A DNA stretch of 64,000 nt from Chelonoidis abingdonii (lineage: Eukaryota; Chordata; Testudines; Testudinidae), in assembly GCF_003597395.2 (NCBI RefSeq), contig NC_133769.1, positions 177,890,678-177,954,677 of the forward strand, read 5' to 3'. The notes under the pieces are model-generated. The model was not told where the DNA came from, made no database searches, and was given only the letters and a program-made list of their open reading frames with translations. Positions 44,825-56,620 of the stretch are shown piece by piece; position 1 is the first letter of the stretch, and each line of letters starts with the position of its first letter. Made by a program: the position numbers and the translations under genes.

Positions 44825-45020
44825 GAATTTCCACAGAGGTGAAGGCACTGGACTAGGACTCAGAAATCCAGATTCCATTTCCAGATTTGCACCTTTTACA
44901 CCTAAATGTGCCTTCGTTATTCTCCTGCGAAGTAGGCGTAAAAGTAGTTCCATGTCCCACAGGAGGTTTAGGAGACTAAATCCATTCATGTTTTGAAGTG
45001 CTCAGATATTATAGAGATGC
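44825..45020 (+). mobile_element. tRNA-derived SINE
   Basis: The head aaggcactggactaggact with cagaaatccagattcc mimics the tRNA-like A/B-box part of turtle tRNA-Lys SINEs ('aaggcactggactaggactcaggagacctgggttc'). The 3' end (aggagactaaatccattc, gaagtgctcagatatta) matches the SINE tail as I recall it. Diverged; borders approximate. Confidence 0.55.
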
Positions 45021-45889
45021 ACAGTACAGAAAAGGAACACCTTTTAAGTTGGCTGTCACCCTAATATTTAAGTTTGAGAACTGCAGACATGAAGTTAAAT
45101 TTTAATTTTTGGTGACTGAGTTGCTACTTATTTCAGGCTGATTGCTTTGTCATCCAAACCAAGCACATAACTACAATTAACCAAGAGATATTCCACCTCT
45201 TGTCTGCAGCTGAGGCCTTATTTATGCTAAGCATTTTCAGAAGTTCTCCCACCACAGGGCTGCAGCAGTGCTAGGTCAATGATTGGAGAATCTAAGTGTA
45301 CACTGAAGATATGCTTGTCTTATAGACTATGAATGAGACCTACTTTGGCATGTGCCATACCCTGGATATGGTAAGGAAAAGTCATTTTACTTCATAACCA
45401 TCACAACCTTAGGGCAAACCAGAAAGCAAAAACCAGCATTTGTCACTATAATTTTCTCAAGTACCACTCCTAGTGACCACTGCCTCACTGACTGCACCAT
45501 AAATTCTCAGCATTCTACAAAAAATGCCTGACACACAGAATCTGTCCTGGGGCACATTTGTAAATAAAAGTTCCAACGCTATTCAGATAGCAAAAGTTAC
45601 CCCTATTGCCTATCCTATATGCTGGCTGGTACAATTCATTTTGAAAGGTTTGTTAAAATGAATGAATGAAAGAAAAAGATTTCTTAAAAGCTAGGTTTAA
45701 CAAGATCTAACATGATTAAACAGTGATTGTGTGACACTTACAGACACACACGCAAAAACAAATTTTGGTTTATATTTAAAAGCTTTCCTACGAACCTGGG
45801 AATAGCACCATTCCAGAATCAGAAAGTAAAACTACTGAAGAAGGGAAAATCAAACTAGTCAGTTTCATTGCAGGGCCTAACTGAAAACC

Positions 45890-45955
45890 CAAAAGACAGA
45901 ATACTGGGCTAGATGGACCTTGGACTGACCCAGTATGGCCACTATTAGTCTAAAG
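45890..45955 (+). mobile_element. CR1 LINE 3' tail fragment
   Basis: The words tactgggctagatggacc and ctgacccagtatggcc are the common 3'-end motif of CR1 elements. Only about 65 bp remain. Confidence 0.6.
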
Positions 45956-46379
45956 CTTACTAAGCATTAGAAGTAGTTTCTGTAGAATATAACACAACTG
46001 TCTTTGAGTGACTGGACACTTAGAAATGCCTATGAAACAGATACAGGTATGGAGGAGGGTTGGCAGGATAGCCTATACCCAGCAGTAGCTTCCTTCCAGA
46101 CCAGGTTAGGTTGCTAACCTTACAGCTGCCCCTCTTCTCTGTTCCCAGTGGTGTAATTCAATTCAGACCCCAGGATTGGGTGCCCCATTTCCAAAGCAGC
46201 TGTGACAACACAGAATTTAGTTCTTGGCAGAACCTCCCAATGCTTTACCCCCTTCTTCCAGCTGGAAACCACCAGTCCAGTCCCTACAGGTAATGGGGAA
46301 ATCCTCAAGGCCCCACTCAGACACCAGACAGGCTCAAAACACAGAAGCAAATACCACTCTTCAAATTTATTTTAACCAT

Positions 46380-47567
46380 CTCATCACTTTTTATCTACAC
46401 AGGAGGTCCACTTTCTAGACACCACGGTGCAAGTAAGTGACGGTCACATTAACACCACCCTATATCGAAAACCTACCGACTGCTACGCCTACCTTCATGC
46501 CTCCAGCTTCCATCCCGGGCACATCACATGATCCATTGTCTACAGCCAAGCACTGAGGTACAACCGCATCTGCTCTAACCCCTAAGACAGAGACCAACAC
46601 CTACAAAATCTCCACCCAAGCATTCTCAAACTAACAATACCAGCAGAGGAAATTAGGAAACAGATCAAACAGAGCCAGACATGTAACCCCGAAGCCTCCT
46701 ACGACAAGACAAACCAAGAAGAAACCACGACTGTCCACTGGCATCACTACAGCCCCAGCTAACCCTCAAGCATATCAGGGATCTACAACGCCATCCTGGA
46801 CAATGATCCCAACTTTACAGGTCTTGGGTGGCCAGGCCAATCATTGCCCACAGACAACACCGCCAACACTGAAACGTATTCTCACCAGCAACGCACACGA
46901 CATAAGTAAACTCTACATGAGAACCATCCGTGCAAACAAACCTCGATGCAAACTCTGCCACATATTACAGCCAGTGACCATCACAGGACCTAACCAGATC
47001 ACCACACCATCACTGTTCATTCACTGCACGTCCACCAATGTATCATACGCCATCATATGTCACAAAGCCGCCTCTGCTATGTCATCGCCAAACTGGAGCA
47101 GTCCACTACGGAAAAGGAGAAACTGGAACATCAAATCAGATATCAGGAATGGCAATATACAAAAACCTGTAGGAGAGCACTTCACCTCCCTGGCCACACT
47201 ACTATGTCAGAACCTTAAGGGCCATCCTGCAGCAAAAAAACTTCAGGAAGCAGACTTCAAAGAGAAACTGCTGAGCTTCAGTTGCATCTGCAATTTGACA
47301 CATCGAGCTCTGGACTAAACAAAGACTGTGAAGTGGCTTGCAACTAACAGACCAGTTCTCCTCCTTGGTTTTCACACCTCTACTGCTAGAACAGGGCCCC
47401 ATCTCCCTGATTGAACTAACCTCGTATCTTAGCTTGCTTGCTAGCATATATATCCTACCATGGAAAATCCACTACTGCGTCTGACGAAGTGGTATTCACT
47501 CACGAAGCTCAGCTCCAAAACTCTGTTAGTCCTACAAGGTGCCACAGGATTCTCTGCTGCTTTCACT
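46380..47567 (+). mobile_element. Penelope-like element, 3' half (RT end, GIY-YIG region, tail)
   Basis: In the plus frame the start reads VHFLDTTVQVSDGHINTTLY then RKPTDCYAYLHASSFHPGHI (about 46400-46530), the conserved end of the reverse transcriptase of Penelope-like elements. The frame breaks near 46533, 46580 and 46760. At 47100-47320 it encodes the end of the GIY-YIG-type endonuclease: SDIRNGNIQKPVGEHFTSLA then AKKLQEADFKEKLLSF. The tail (47475-47567) equals the sequence at 13.4 kb, including CTGACGA but with GAAG where the hammerhead core needs GAAA. The element is 5'-truncated and dead. It identifies the non-coding tails elsewhere in the window. Confidence 0.75.
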
Positions 47568-47699
47568 TTTTTATGTCAGCCTCAGGCTTCTGGGGACTCA
47601 GTCATGGGCTGAGCAACCTGCCAGAATCCGCCCAACCCCATATGTACCAATCAGACAGCACAGCCTGGGGGACAACCAGGCTCCTCAAAGGACTTGCGC

Positions 47700-48530
47700 C
47701 GCCATCAGGTCCAGGGGTAGGGATATCGTCCAACGCCGCAAGCGACACGTACGTTTGAATCTGGTCATCGCAGCCAACCCCCCTGGCAGCGGGGGCGAGG
47801 GTGGCGGCGGGCAGGGGGGAGCTGTTTTTCCCAAACACTGCCCTCCACAGCTTCGCACCAGAGGAGCCTCCGAACGGAGCTTTGAGGGGCTCCAGGCTCC
47901 AGCCCAACGCCGCCCCGCCCAGGGCTCCCGTCCGCGCCCCCCCCGGGAGCCATGCAGCCCCCCCCCGCCTGCCCCGCGCATCACAGAAGCCCAGAGCGGG
48001 CTGCGCCGCGCCAGCATCAGCGCCGGAGCCCGGGCCGGAGCCACCCGCCACCCTCGCGCTGACGCCCGCTGCCATTTTCCTGCTGCCTGCTCCCCGTGCC
48101 CCCATTGTCCCGGCCCCCGGCGCAGCCCCGCCCCTTAGGGCCGGGCGGTGGGCGGGGAAAGGGGCTCCCGCCAGCTGATGGGACGGAGGAGCCGTCAATC
48201 GCGCACACCTCCCGCGTCCCGCTCTCCGTCCCCCTCTGGCTCCGCCCCGTGTGTCCAGTGTGGGTACGTGATTGGCGAGTTGGTTTGTCATTCACTAGAA
48301 GAGCGCCCTATCAGAAAGGGTAGGCGAATTGCCTTGGCCCCGCCCCTGTCCGGAACACGTGACACTGGGCGGGGGCGGGGCTCCGAGAGAGGATGCCGGG
48401 GGTGCCCCGCCCTTGCTGGGCCCGTTCCTGGCGGACTGTGGCGTACGGCGCCCTGCGCATTACCCGTGTGATGGGCTGCTCCGCACCCGGCCCTAGTGCC
48501 TGAGCCACCTCTGCGCGCCCACCCCTCGGC
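47700..48530. promoter_or_regulatory. CpG island, candidate MPZL1 promoter
   Basis: This is the only strongly GC- and CpG-rich stretch of the window. It contains GC boxes (ccccgcccc at 48338-48346, ggggcgggg at 48372-48380), a CACGTG E-box (48356-48361) and a CCAAT box on the minus strand (48275-48271), about 200 bp before a minus-strand ATG in good context (AAAATGGCA, ATG at 48075-48073). Location and strand fit an MPZL1 promoter 16 kb upstream of exon 2. However, I find no hydrophobic signal peptide followed by a GT donor in phase 1, so exon 1 is not proven. It may instead be a bidirectional or unrelated promoter. Long ORFs here on both strands (up to 229 codons) come from lack of stops in GC-rich DNA. 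Confidence 0.6.
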
Positions 48531-48547
48531 TTTCTGGGCCAAGCCAC

Positions 48548-49120
48548 CAGCGCTGCCTACTGGAAACGGGTTTGGTTCTTAAAGCCCCAATTTCTGGAGG
48601 CATGTGATTGTACAAGCATCTGAGCTCTTTATTATTTTTCCTAGTTTGATTTTCCCCCATGCGTTTGGGTATGGGTAGCTGAGTGTGCTTTCCCAGTTCT
48701 TTGAATTATTTTTGGTAGTTATCGCTTTTCCCCTAAAGATCATTGTCTTTGCCTAGTTGATCTGCACAGCCTATGTTTTGAAGTAGGTTTATAGTAGTAA
48801 GTATTGGTTCTTTTGCAAACTTGTGGGTAGTTCCAGGGAAGACTTAGGTTAGGTGATTAAGGCACTAGGCTGCTGTTATATACACTGAAGAGGACAGAGA
48901 CATTGTTACATCCCACTTTTATTCTCATCTCTTTCTTGAAAATCTGTTTGGGGGGGAGGGCTGCATTCTATTTAATATTTAAATAGCTGAAGCACAAATT
49001 TAACCATATTGTATGTTATTCCACTCTGTAGCAGTTTTAAAATTCATTGCTGGGTGCGTCTTGCATCAAACATGTTTTAAAAGTTTATCAGACAGGAAAA
49101 TGACTTCCCCTTGGGTGCAC
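48548..49120. other. Flank between CpG island and duplication copy B
   Basis: AT-rich sequence without a recognised gene. A weak SINE-like phrase (gtgattaaggcactaggctg, about 48855-48875) is present. Confidence 0.4.
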
Positions 49121-50026
49121 AGTGATCAGTTACATGTACTTTCTTAGTGAAGACCGTCCTCTTTTTGTTTAAGGTTGCCATGGCAACAACACCCTTTCAG
49201 ACTTGAAGGAATCCAATTTAGGTAGCCTAAGAGCTTTTATTAGATCTAACTATTTTATACAGACTTTGAATTACTGACTGCCTTATAGGAGAGAAAGGAA
49301 AGAAAGGGCTTGTATGCATAAGAAGTTGCACTGATTTAAATAAATGTGATTTTGTAAAAGTGATTTAATTAAGATGGTATAAACCCCAGTTAATTTACTA
49401 AACTAAGCTAAATTGATATAAGCTCTCAAATCCAGGGCCCACAGAGAGGTTTGTACTAATTTAGCTCCCCCCAAAAACTGACCCTTAAACCTGTGAATCT
49501 GGCGTACAGACATGGTCTATAATCATGGATATGCACATCAATGCCATCATTAATGAATTCCATATTGATCTGTCCTCACTACGCTTGTTTATCTGGGGAT
49601 ACGGTTATCACGGGGGCTGGTGATATCTGTATTGTAGGGATGGGCAAGAGAACACCCAGGCATTGCATAGGCTGCTATCCAGCTGGCCTAGTATCACATG
49701 AGGTATTTAGTGACCAGGCAGAACCAAGAGCAACACTAATAGTAGCAGCTGAATGCCCATGGACTTGCACAGGTGTAATTAATAAAATGCCAAAAATGTC
49801 TGAATTCCAGTGATGACTGAAGCTGCTGATATTGTGAATAAAAAGTGCTCTCTCAAGTCATGCTTGTAGCTGTTTCCATCACTTCACACTGATTCACACA
49901 TTCTAGGTTTCAGAGTGATGGTGGAGTTTATTGGGTGGTTGTCATGGGGGCAGGGGAGGTGGGGAGATGCATTAGTTGTTATGCTGTGCTGGGGAAGTTG
50001 TGTGGATTTTTGCTAGTGGAAAATGA

Positions 50027-50048
50027 GGGCTGTGTGTGTGTGTGTGCA
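50027..50048. repeat. (TG)n microsatellite in copy B
   Basis: About eight to ten TG units where copy A (about 25083-25110) has a gtgtgtgctg-type stretch, so the expansion is local to B. Confidence 0.7.
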
Positions 50049-50101
50049 GCTATTGCATATGATGGTTGTGCTGGAAGATTACCTTGAGGTCTGGCCAGGT
50101 A

Positions 50102-51457
50102 AAGAGCCATAACTAGGTATTCTTGCGCCTGAGGCAAGAATATAAAATTGTGCACTCCCCCAGGGCCGGCTCTGCGGCGGGACCCTCAGTCCCTCTCGGA
50201 GGGAAGGGCCTGCCGCTGAATTGCTGCCGAAGAATGAATGAAGCGGGGGCAGTAGAACCTGTGATTTTTGGGGGTCTGACTCATGATTTTTGACTGCTTG
50301 GGCTGGTAATGTTGCTTCCAAAATGGTCTTTGGTTCCCATCCAGTTCCAATCCAGAGAGGGACTCACAGGTTAAGAGAGGAGGAAGGTGCTGGATGTCAG
50401 CAGTGGCCACTAGGGATCAGCATGTGTCCAGAGAATGCTGGGAGTTCAGGTCTGCAGGGCAGGATCAGGGGTGCCAAGAACCTCCACCCACCCACGGCTC
50501 TGGGAGGGAGTTTGGGTGAAGGAGGAGGTCTCGGGTGCTGGCCCCAGCCTGGGGTGCAGGTTCTGGGAGGGAGTTTGGGGATAGGAGGAGTGTGGAAGGT
50601 TGGAGTATAGGGGTGAGGGCTCTGGCTGCAGATGAGGGGTTTGGAGGGTGGAAGGGGCTCAGGGCAAGAGTCAGGATGAGGGCTCAGGCTGGGAGGGGCT
50701 CAGGGCTCGGGCAGTGGGTTGAGGGTGTGTGGTGGGGTGAAAGCTCTGGCTGGGAGTGTAGGCTCTGGGATGGGGCAGGGCTGGGGATGAGTTTGGGGTG
50801 CAGGCAGGCTGCTCCAGGACAGGGGCCAAAGAGGACAACTCCTCCCAGCCCTTTCCCTGCCCACAACAGCAAGCTCTGTGGGAGGAGCCCCCTTTCCTGC
50901 TCCCCCAGCAGCACAGTCAGCCACACCACTGTCACTGCAGGTGCTCCTAGGGCCCCTCTCAGGTCCAGGAACCTCCCTCACCTCTGCCGTGGTGGGTGCT
51001 GGATGCGCTTCTGCCCCTGCTGTTGCCCTTGACTGTAGCCTCACTGGGGGTGAGGGATGGGGCTGCCTCCTTGGCCAGCATGGGGCATGAGTGGTGACTG
51101 CAGGCAGGGGGTGGGGAGAGCCCCATTGAAAAATGAAAGGGTCTGAGGGGGAAGGGTAGGCTCCAAGTCAGTCTGCCCTGGCAGTGATATAGGGGCACTA
51201 GGACCCTGTGGCAGCAGTTGCTGCAGGGAGGCTCTGGGGTGGGGAAGATGTGTGGGGGGTAGGGGAAGCAAGTCACAGTCCAGGAACACTTGGGGAAGGT
51301 ATGCCGAAGGCTGCAGGTAGGGCCAGGGCCACAGGTGGGGCTGGGGGGGGGGGAGGAACACCTCAGTTATAAATACCTCTGTGCCAGCAGCTTTCCCTCC
51401 ACCCCTCTCCACCACTTTCTGCGCCCCTCGGCTTTGCGCGCCCTTGTTATGGCACTG
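50102..51457. mobile_element. GC-rich non-autonomous DNA element, private to copy B
   Basis: Ends AAGAGCCATAACTAGG and (complement) CAGTGCCATAACAAGG are inverted repeats; copy A shows no insertion (ggccaggtaacacc at about 25170). The 1.36-kb interior is GC-rich with repeated phrases such as ctctgggagggagtttggg and ggctcagg, and near the left end shares words with the MITE at 34325-34524. Long ORFs inside (up to 165 codons) have low-complexity Gly/Pro/Arg composition and no domain. Superfamily uncertain, hAT-like by style. Confidence 0.55.
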
Positions 51458-51818
51458 GGCACATAATACACCATTTGTGCAGTCTCCCTAATACAACCAA
51501 TGAAGTTGTTCCATACAGATTAGCTGTAGACCAAGGATAGTAATTGGTTGAGTTCTCTCTGAAGGTACAATATGCCAAGCCAAGAGTCCTAGACCAGACA
51601 CAGACACGTGTCTTACCGTAGCTGTACCCCACATGGATGTAATTAAAGTCAAAAATGGCTGAGAACTTAAATTGGACAGTAATTTACCATAAAACCCAGT
51701 GGATTATTCAACCAGATGATAGTCTGAACAAAGAGAGCTCTCACACATAGGTGTAGCTGTTTCCACTGCTTCACACTAAGACATTTTAGGCTCAAGCATG
51801 ACACTCCAGGAATCTTTT

Positions 51819-51935
51819 TATAAGCAGTATTTGTATTACTATAGCACCTGGGTGGCCTTGCTACGGCCCCAAACTCTATTTCTAGGCACAATACAAAACA
51901 CAAAACCGAGACAGATTATAGAGATCTTTGGGGCA
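51819..51935 (-). mobile_element. L2-like LINE 3' end, copy B
   Basis: Duplicate of the fragment at 25500-25625 (agcagtatttgtattacta, ggtggccttgctac), inherited with the segmental duplication. Confidence 0.5.
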
Positions 51936-53501
51936 GGGATTAGACAAGACCATGCAGCTAATTTGACATGACAGGGAAGGTGCTCTCAGCTGTAAAAGTG
52001 GCCAGCAAAGGTTGGTTAGGAGCATTGTGGGATACCATTGGGTAAACCAAGTAAACCAACACAGCTACATAATCCACCCTTGTTGCCTATGCTAGCTCTG
52101 CACTGATCATGGACATCAACCTTGCTCAGAGCAAATGGAATTCCAGAAGTGGTGTGAACACCTGTGCACTGGAGCTAGCCCTAAAGATTATGTGTTGTAT
52201 TACAAGGCTGCCAGGAAATTACAATGGCAATTTTTTTTAGCGTAAATCCAGGGTCCATGCTCCAACAGGAGCGTACCCAACTCTCGTCCTTATTCCCCAA
52301 TGATACAGACAGCACTGTGACAGATGTGGCAATTTCCTGCAATACCTTGGACAAATGTTACTGAATTCAATCTTTTAGGAGATCACTGTATTAAAAATGC
52401 AATATTTATCTATTATGGGACTATGTTGTTTCAGGGGGGACAGGACGGGGAGGATGCATGACTAATCTAAACCCTAAGTGTTATGCATTTCAGAGGACTA
52501 TATGTAGGGTCATACCAAATTCATGACCATGAAAAATGCATCATGGACCATGAAATCTGGTCTGGTGTGTGCCTTTACCCTATACCATACAGATTTCAAG
52601 GGGGACACTGGGGTTTCTCAAACTGGGAGTCCTGACCCAAAAGGGGGTGCATGGTTTGGTAGTTTTTTTTTTTGGAGGGAGGGCAGGGGAGTTGTCACGG
52701 TATTGCCACCCTGACTTCTGCACTGCCTTCAGAGGCCAGAGAATGGTGGCTGTTGGCCAGGCACCCAGCTCTGAAAGCAGCGCTCTGCTAGCAGCAGCAC
52801 AGAAGTAAGGGTGGCAATATTATACCATGCCATTCTTACTGCTGCCTTCAAAGGTAGGCAGCCAGAGAATGGCAGCCGCTGACCATGGTCCAGCTCTGAA
52901 GGCAGCAACACAGATGTAAGGGTGGCAATACCATACCATCCTTACTTCTGCGCTCTTGCTGGCAGCAACTCTGCCTTCAGACGTGGGCTCCCGGCCAGCC
53001 AGCAGCCACCTTCTGGTCACCCAGTTCTGAAGGCATCACCACCACCACCAGCAACACAAAAGTAAGGGTAGCAGTACTGTAACCCCTCCACAATCAACTT
53101 GAGGTCCCCCCTACTCCCCACTCCTTTTTGAGTCAGGACCCCTACAGTTAAAGATAGCGTGAAATTTCAGATTTAAATATCGGAAATCATGACATTTATG
53201 ATTTTTAAAATCCTGTGACCGTGAAATTGACCAAAATGGACCATGTATTTGGTAGGGCCTTAACTATATGAAACAATGTGCCAGACAAGAATGAACTTTT
53301 AAAATTTACTGCATTTCTAGGGGGAGGTATATGTACCCCTTCCAGTTATGCAAGAACTCAGCCTTTTGAAATTTTATCCCGAGGAGGGGATCTTCGTCTG
53401 CTCAACACCTGTTACATGAAGACAGGATGAGAAGCCAAACCTGTATAAAGGAGAGACTCAGATTCACGTGTGTGGTAGTTCTGAGCTAAGTTATAAACTT
53501 A

Positions 53502-53735
53502 GAGGAAGTTATTCACCTTGCAGTACCTGAGGCTCTTCAAGATGTGTCCCCCTGTGGGTGCTCCACTCCAGGTGACAGTCCGTCCCGGTGCTCTTGATCA
53601 GAGATCTTTGGTAGCAGTGCCTGGTCGGGACGCACGTGCTCAGCTACTGTCTCACGGCGGCATTAGGGTCTGCCTGAGCATGCGTGCCCTGCACCCCCCT
53701 TAGTTCCTTCTCTGCCATAGAGTTATCCGATTAGT
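53502..53735. repeat. DIRS inverted terminal repeat (3' side)
   Basis: The stretch gtgggtgctccactccaggt, ttgatcagagatcttt, ggtagcagtgcc and gctactgtctcacg is an imperfect inverted copy of 59185-59357. The outermost part (gaggaagttattcaccttgc) is complementary to part of the internal region at 53766-53832. Confidence 0.85.
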
Positions 53736-53765
53736 ACTCCAAAGTAGAAGGGAGGAGGGTGGGTA

Positions 53766-53877
53766 GTGGAGCACCCACAGGGATACAGATCTTGAAAAAC
53801 CTTAGTTTACTGCAAGGTGAGTAACTTCCTCTTCTTCTTCTTCGAGTGCTGTCCCTCTGGGTGCTCCACTCCAGGTG
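53766..53877. repeat. DIRS internal complementary region
   Basis: The left half (gtggagcacccacaggga ... gcaaggtgagtaacttcctc) is the reverse complement of the outer edge of the 53502 repeat. The right half (gagtgctgtccctctggg, tgctccactccaggtg) matches the reverse complement of the outer edge of the 59365 repeat. Joined outer edges of both termini next to the 3' repeat are the known template region for DIRS circle formation. Confidence 0.8.
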
Positions 53878-53939
53878 AATGTGAAGCAGTACCCACTGTG
53901 GTTGGTGGGATTTTGGAGTTGCGTAAGGGATACTGTATG

Positions 53940-54300
53940 GCTGACTATGGCGTCTGCCGTGGTATCCTGTGCGATAGCATAATGTTTGACAAATGTGTGT
54001 CAGATGTCCATGTGGCCACCTTGTATATGTCTGTAATATGTACGTTGTGGAGGACGGCAACGGATGTTGACGTTGCTCTAGTAGAATGAGTTCTAACACT
54101 GTCTGGTGGTTGAACATTCTGGGTTTGATAGCAGGATCTGATGCAGTCCAAGATCCACTTGGAGAGTCTTTGCTTAGAGATAGCATCAGCCTTTGATCTC
54201 TCAGTAGTAGAAACAAATAGCCTAGGGGATTTACAAAATGGTTTAGTTCTGTCAAGATAGAATGCAAGAGCCTGTCGGCTGTCGAGAGTGGTAACGCCGC
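53940..54300 (-). pseudogene. DIRS tyrosine recombinase, C-terminal part, frameshifted
   Basis: Minus-strand frames give RQALAFYLDRTK (54275-54240), LSKWILDCIRSCYQ (about 54165-54125), VRTHSTRATSTSVAVL with the catalytic-type HxxR (about 54095-54050) and ITDIYKVATWTSDTHLS (54035-53985). The expected terminal tyrosine region reads in a different frame from the THSTR part, so a small frameshift separates catalytic residues. In an intact element the enzyme integrates a circular DNA intermediate. Upstream parts (54.3-55.0 kb) are open only in pieces. Confidence 0.75.
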
Positions 54301-55029
54301 TTACTGTGGAGTCGTGTGAGACTTGGGATGGAATACAGGTTAGTGTATTGGCTGGTTATGATGGAAGGGAGACACCACCTTAGGGAGGAATTTGGGGTGG
54401 GGTCGCATAGTAATCTTGTCTTTAGAGAAAATGGTGTAGGGAGGGTAGGCCATCAGGGCGCTTATTTCACCAACCCTTCTCGTTGATGTTATGGCAACCA
54501 AAATGCCACTTTCATGGACATGTGGAGCAGGTATGACATAGCCAGAGGCTCAAAAGGAGGTTTCACGAGACCTTGGAGAACTAGGTTGAGATTCCAGGAG
54601 GCTACAGGTAAATGAATCTCAGGGTAGAGATTTTGCAGGCCCACAAAGAAGCGTTTCATAATGGGGTGGACAAAAAGTGAATAGCAGTCTAGAGTGTCAT
54701 CGACAGTGGTAAGGGCCACGAGGTGTACTCTGATAGAACTGAGCGAAGCCCGTCCTGTTTTAGTTCGAAAAGACGGTCTAAGATGTGAGGGAGGGTTGCA
54801 ATTTGGGGTATCAGGTATCTGTGGAAGCACCAGATGGAGAAGCGTTTCCACTTTTGCATGTAAGTTTTACGAGTGGAGTTCCTTATATGTGCAGGAGGAC
54901 GTATTGGACCTGTTCTGAGCAGGCTAATTCATGGGATTGAAACCATGAAGGAACCACGCCGTCAGAGGGTGTTTCTGGAGCTGCGGGTGAAGAAGCTGAC
55001 CACAGTTTAGGGAGAGGAGATCTGGTCTG

Positions 55030-55750
55030 TCAGGGAGAGTCCTTGGAGGACGGATGGACATGGATAGCAGGTAAGGATACCATGTCTGTGTGGGCCAAGC
55101 TGGGACAATCAGTATGACCCGGACCTTGTCTTCTGTGATCTTGCGTAGAACTTTGTGTATCAGTGGAATCGGTGGAAAAGCATATGAGGGAATTATTCCA
55201 AGGAATGAGGAACATATCCCCTAGAGATGTGTTCCCAAGTCCCACTTTGGAGCAAAATAGATGGCATTTGCGGTTTTGGGGAGTGGCAAACAGGTCTATC
55301 GATGGAGTGCCCCAGTGGGAAAAGAGCTGTTGGGAGTATCGAGGGATGTAATTCCCATTCATGTTCCTCGGAGAGGTGTCTGTGGTAGTGTTGTGACACA
55401 CAGACAGGTAGGAAGCGGTGATTTCTATGTGATGTCATATGCACCAATTCCATAGTCGGATGGCTTCTGTGCACAGGGCCTGAGATCGTGCTCCTTCGTG
55501 CCTGTTCATATAAAACATACATGCTACATTGTCCATCAGAACTCACCTGGATTTGTTCTTTATGGTGGGAAGAAAGTGAAGGCAAGTGTACCTGACGGCT
55601 CTGAACTCTAGAAGATTGATGTGCAGCTGTGTCTGATAGCGACCAGCGGCCCTGTACCTTGGGGTCGACTGGTTGTGCTCCCCAACCTATCAGGAAAGCA
55701 TCTGTGGTAAGCATGAGTACTGGGGAGTGTGGATGAAAAGGAACACTCAT
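55030..55750 (-). pseudogene. DIRS RNase H region
   Basis: The minus strand encodes LMLTTDAFLIGWGAQ (about 55715-55670), the first-aspartate motif of retroelement RNase H, then fragments with the second acidic motif (SSDGQCSMY / a shifted frame reading VLMDNVACMFYMN near 55540) and the DIRS-typical TPSIDLFATPQNRKCHLFCS (about 55310-55250). Several frame changes make it non-functional. Confidence 0.75.
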
Positions 55751-56029
55751 GCACAGGTTCTCTGGTTTTGTCCATCAATGCAGGGAGGCCAATACGTTCG
55801 GTGGCGGAGTCAATATTATGCAGAAACCATGTCTGCTGGATTTGGAGTTGGAGTTGAGCCAACGCTGAAGGCATCTCATGTGCAGCCTGGTGTATTTGAC
55901 CACAAAGGTGGTGGCTGCCATGTGACCAAGAAGCTGTAGGCAGGTCCGGGCCTTTATTCTGGGGCGAACAGAGATTGTGCATATGAGATGCGTAATAGTG
56001 AGGAATCTGTTGTGTGGAAGGGAGGCTCT

Positions 56030-56620
56030 GGTTCAAATTGAGTCTAGGTGAGTTCCAATGAACTCTATCTGCAGTGTAGGTATCAGGGTGGGCTTTTGGG
56101 AATTTATTTGCAAGCCTAGACTGTGGAAGAGGCAGATGGTAAAGTTAGTTGCTTTTAATGTCATGTCGTAGGAGCTGGCTTTGATAAGGCAGTTATCTAA
56201 GTAGGGAAAACTATAATCCCGTGTCTGTGGAGGTGGGCCACGACTATGGCTAGGGTCTTTGAGAATGCCCTCAGTGCTGTGGAGAGACCGAATGGAAGTA
56301 CCCTGTATTGAAAATGGTCGTGTCCGAGTGTGAATCACAGGAAGTATCTGTGTGCTGGATGAATGGATATATGGAAATAGGCATCTTATAGGTCAAGGGC
56401 TGTAAACCAGTCCCCTTGTTCCAGCACGGGTATTATTGTGCCCAATGTAACCATCTTGAATTTTTTTTACATGTACAAACTTGTTCAGTCGGCATAGGTC
56501 TAATATAGGTCTCCATCCCCCACCTTTCTTTTGGGTGAGAAAGTAGCGAGAGTAGAACCCTTTTTCCACGATGTTGTGTCGATAAATGTTCCACTGCACC
56601 TAGGTGGAGATGATGAGCCA
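56030..56620 (-). pseudogene. DIRS reverse transcriptase, inactivated
   Basis: Motifs in order on the minus strand: FLTQKKGGGWRPILDLCRLN (56540-56480), a broken middle with a stop near 56393, then FPYLDNCLIKASSY (about 56205-56165) and IEFIGTHLDS (about 56060-56035). The catalytic YxDD box reads YLDN, i.e. the second aspartate is asparagine, which alone would abolish polymerase activity. Stops and frame changes add to this. Confidence 0.8.

Larger units (their letters stand above)
42643..46380 (-). other. MPZL1: MPZL1 intron 1, mostly unrecognised
   Basis: AT-rich intronic DNA. A SINE (44825-45020) and a CR1 tail (45890-45955) are the only named repeats. ORFs such as 43284-43613 and 44202-44501 show no domain. 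Confidence 0.55.

Noticed and set aside
44825..44900. A functional tRNA gene
   Set aside because: The tRNA-like phrase has no complete cloverleaf that I can draw and is followed by SINE-type sequence.
47602..48291. 229-codon minus-strand ORF and several other long ORFs (47539-48138 plus, 47685-48044 minus)
   Set aside because: They come from the CpG island, where stop codons are rare; composition is Gly/Ala/Pro/Arg without a domain or signal peptide. The ATG at 48075 is kept only as a possible exon 1 start.
50535..51032. 165-codon ORF in the GC-rich insertion of copy B
   Set aside because: Low-complexity translation of a repeated GC-rich element; absent from copy A; no domain.
53731..54267. 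A host gene encoding a 178-residue protein
   Set aside because: The frame belongs to the DIRS tyrosine recombinase and internal complementary region; the order of neighbouring RT and RNase H parts explains it.
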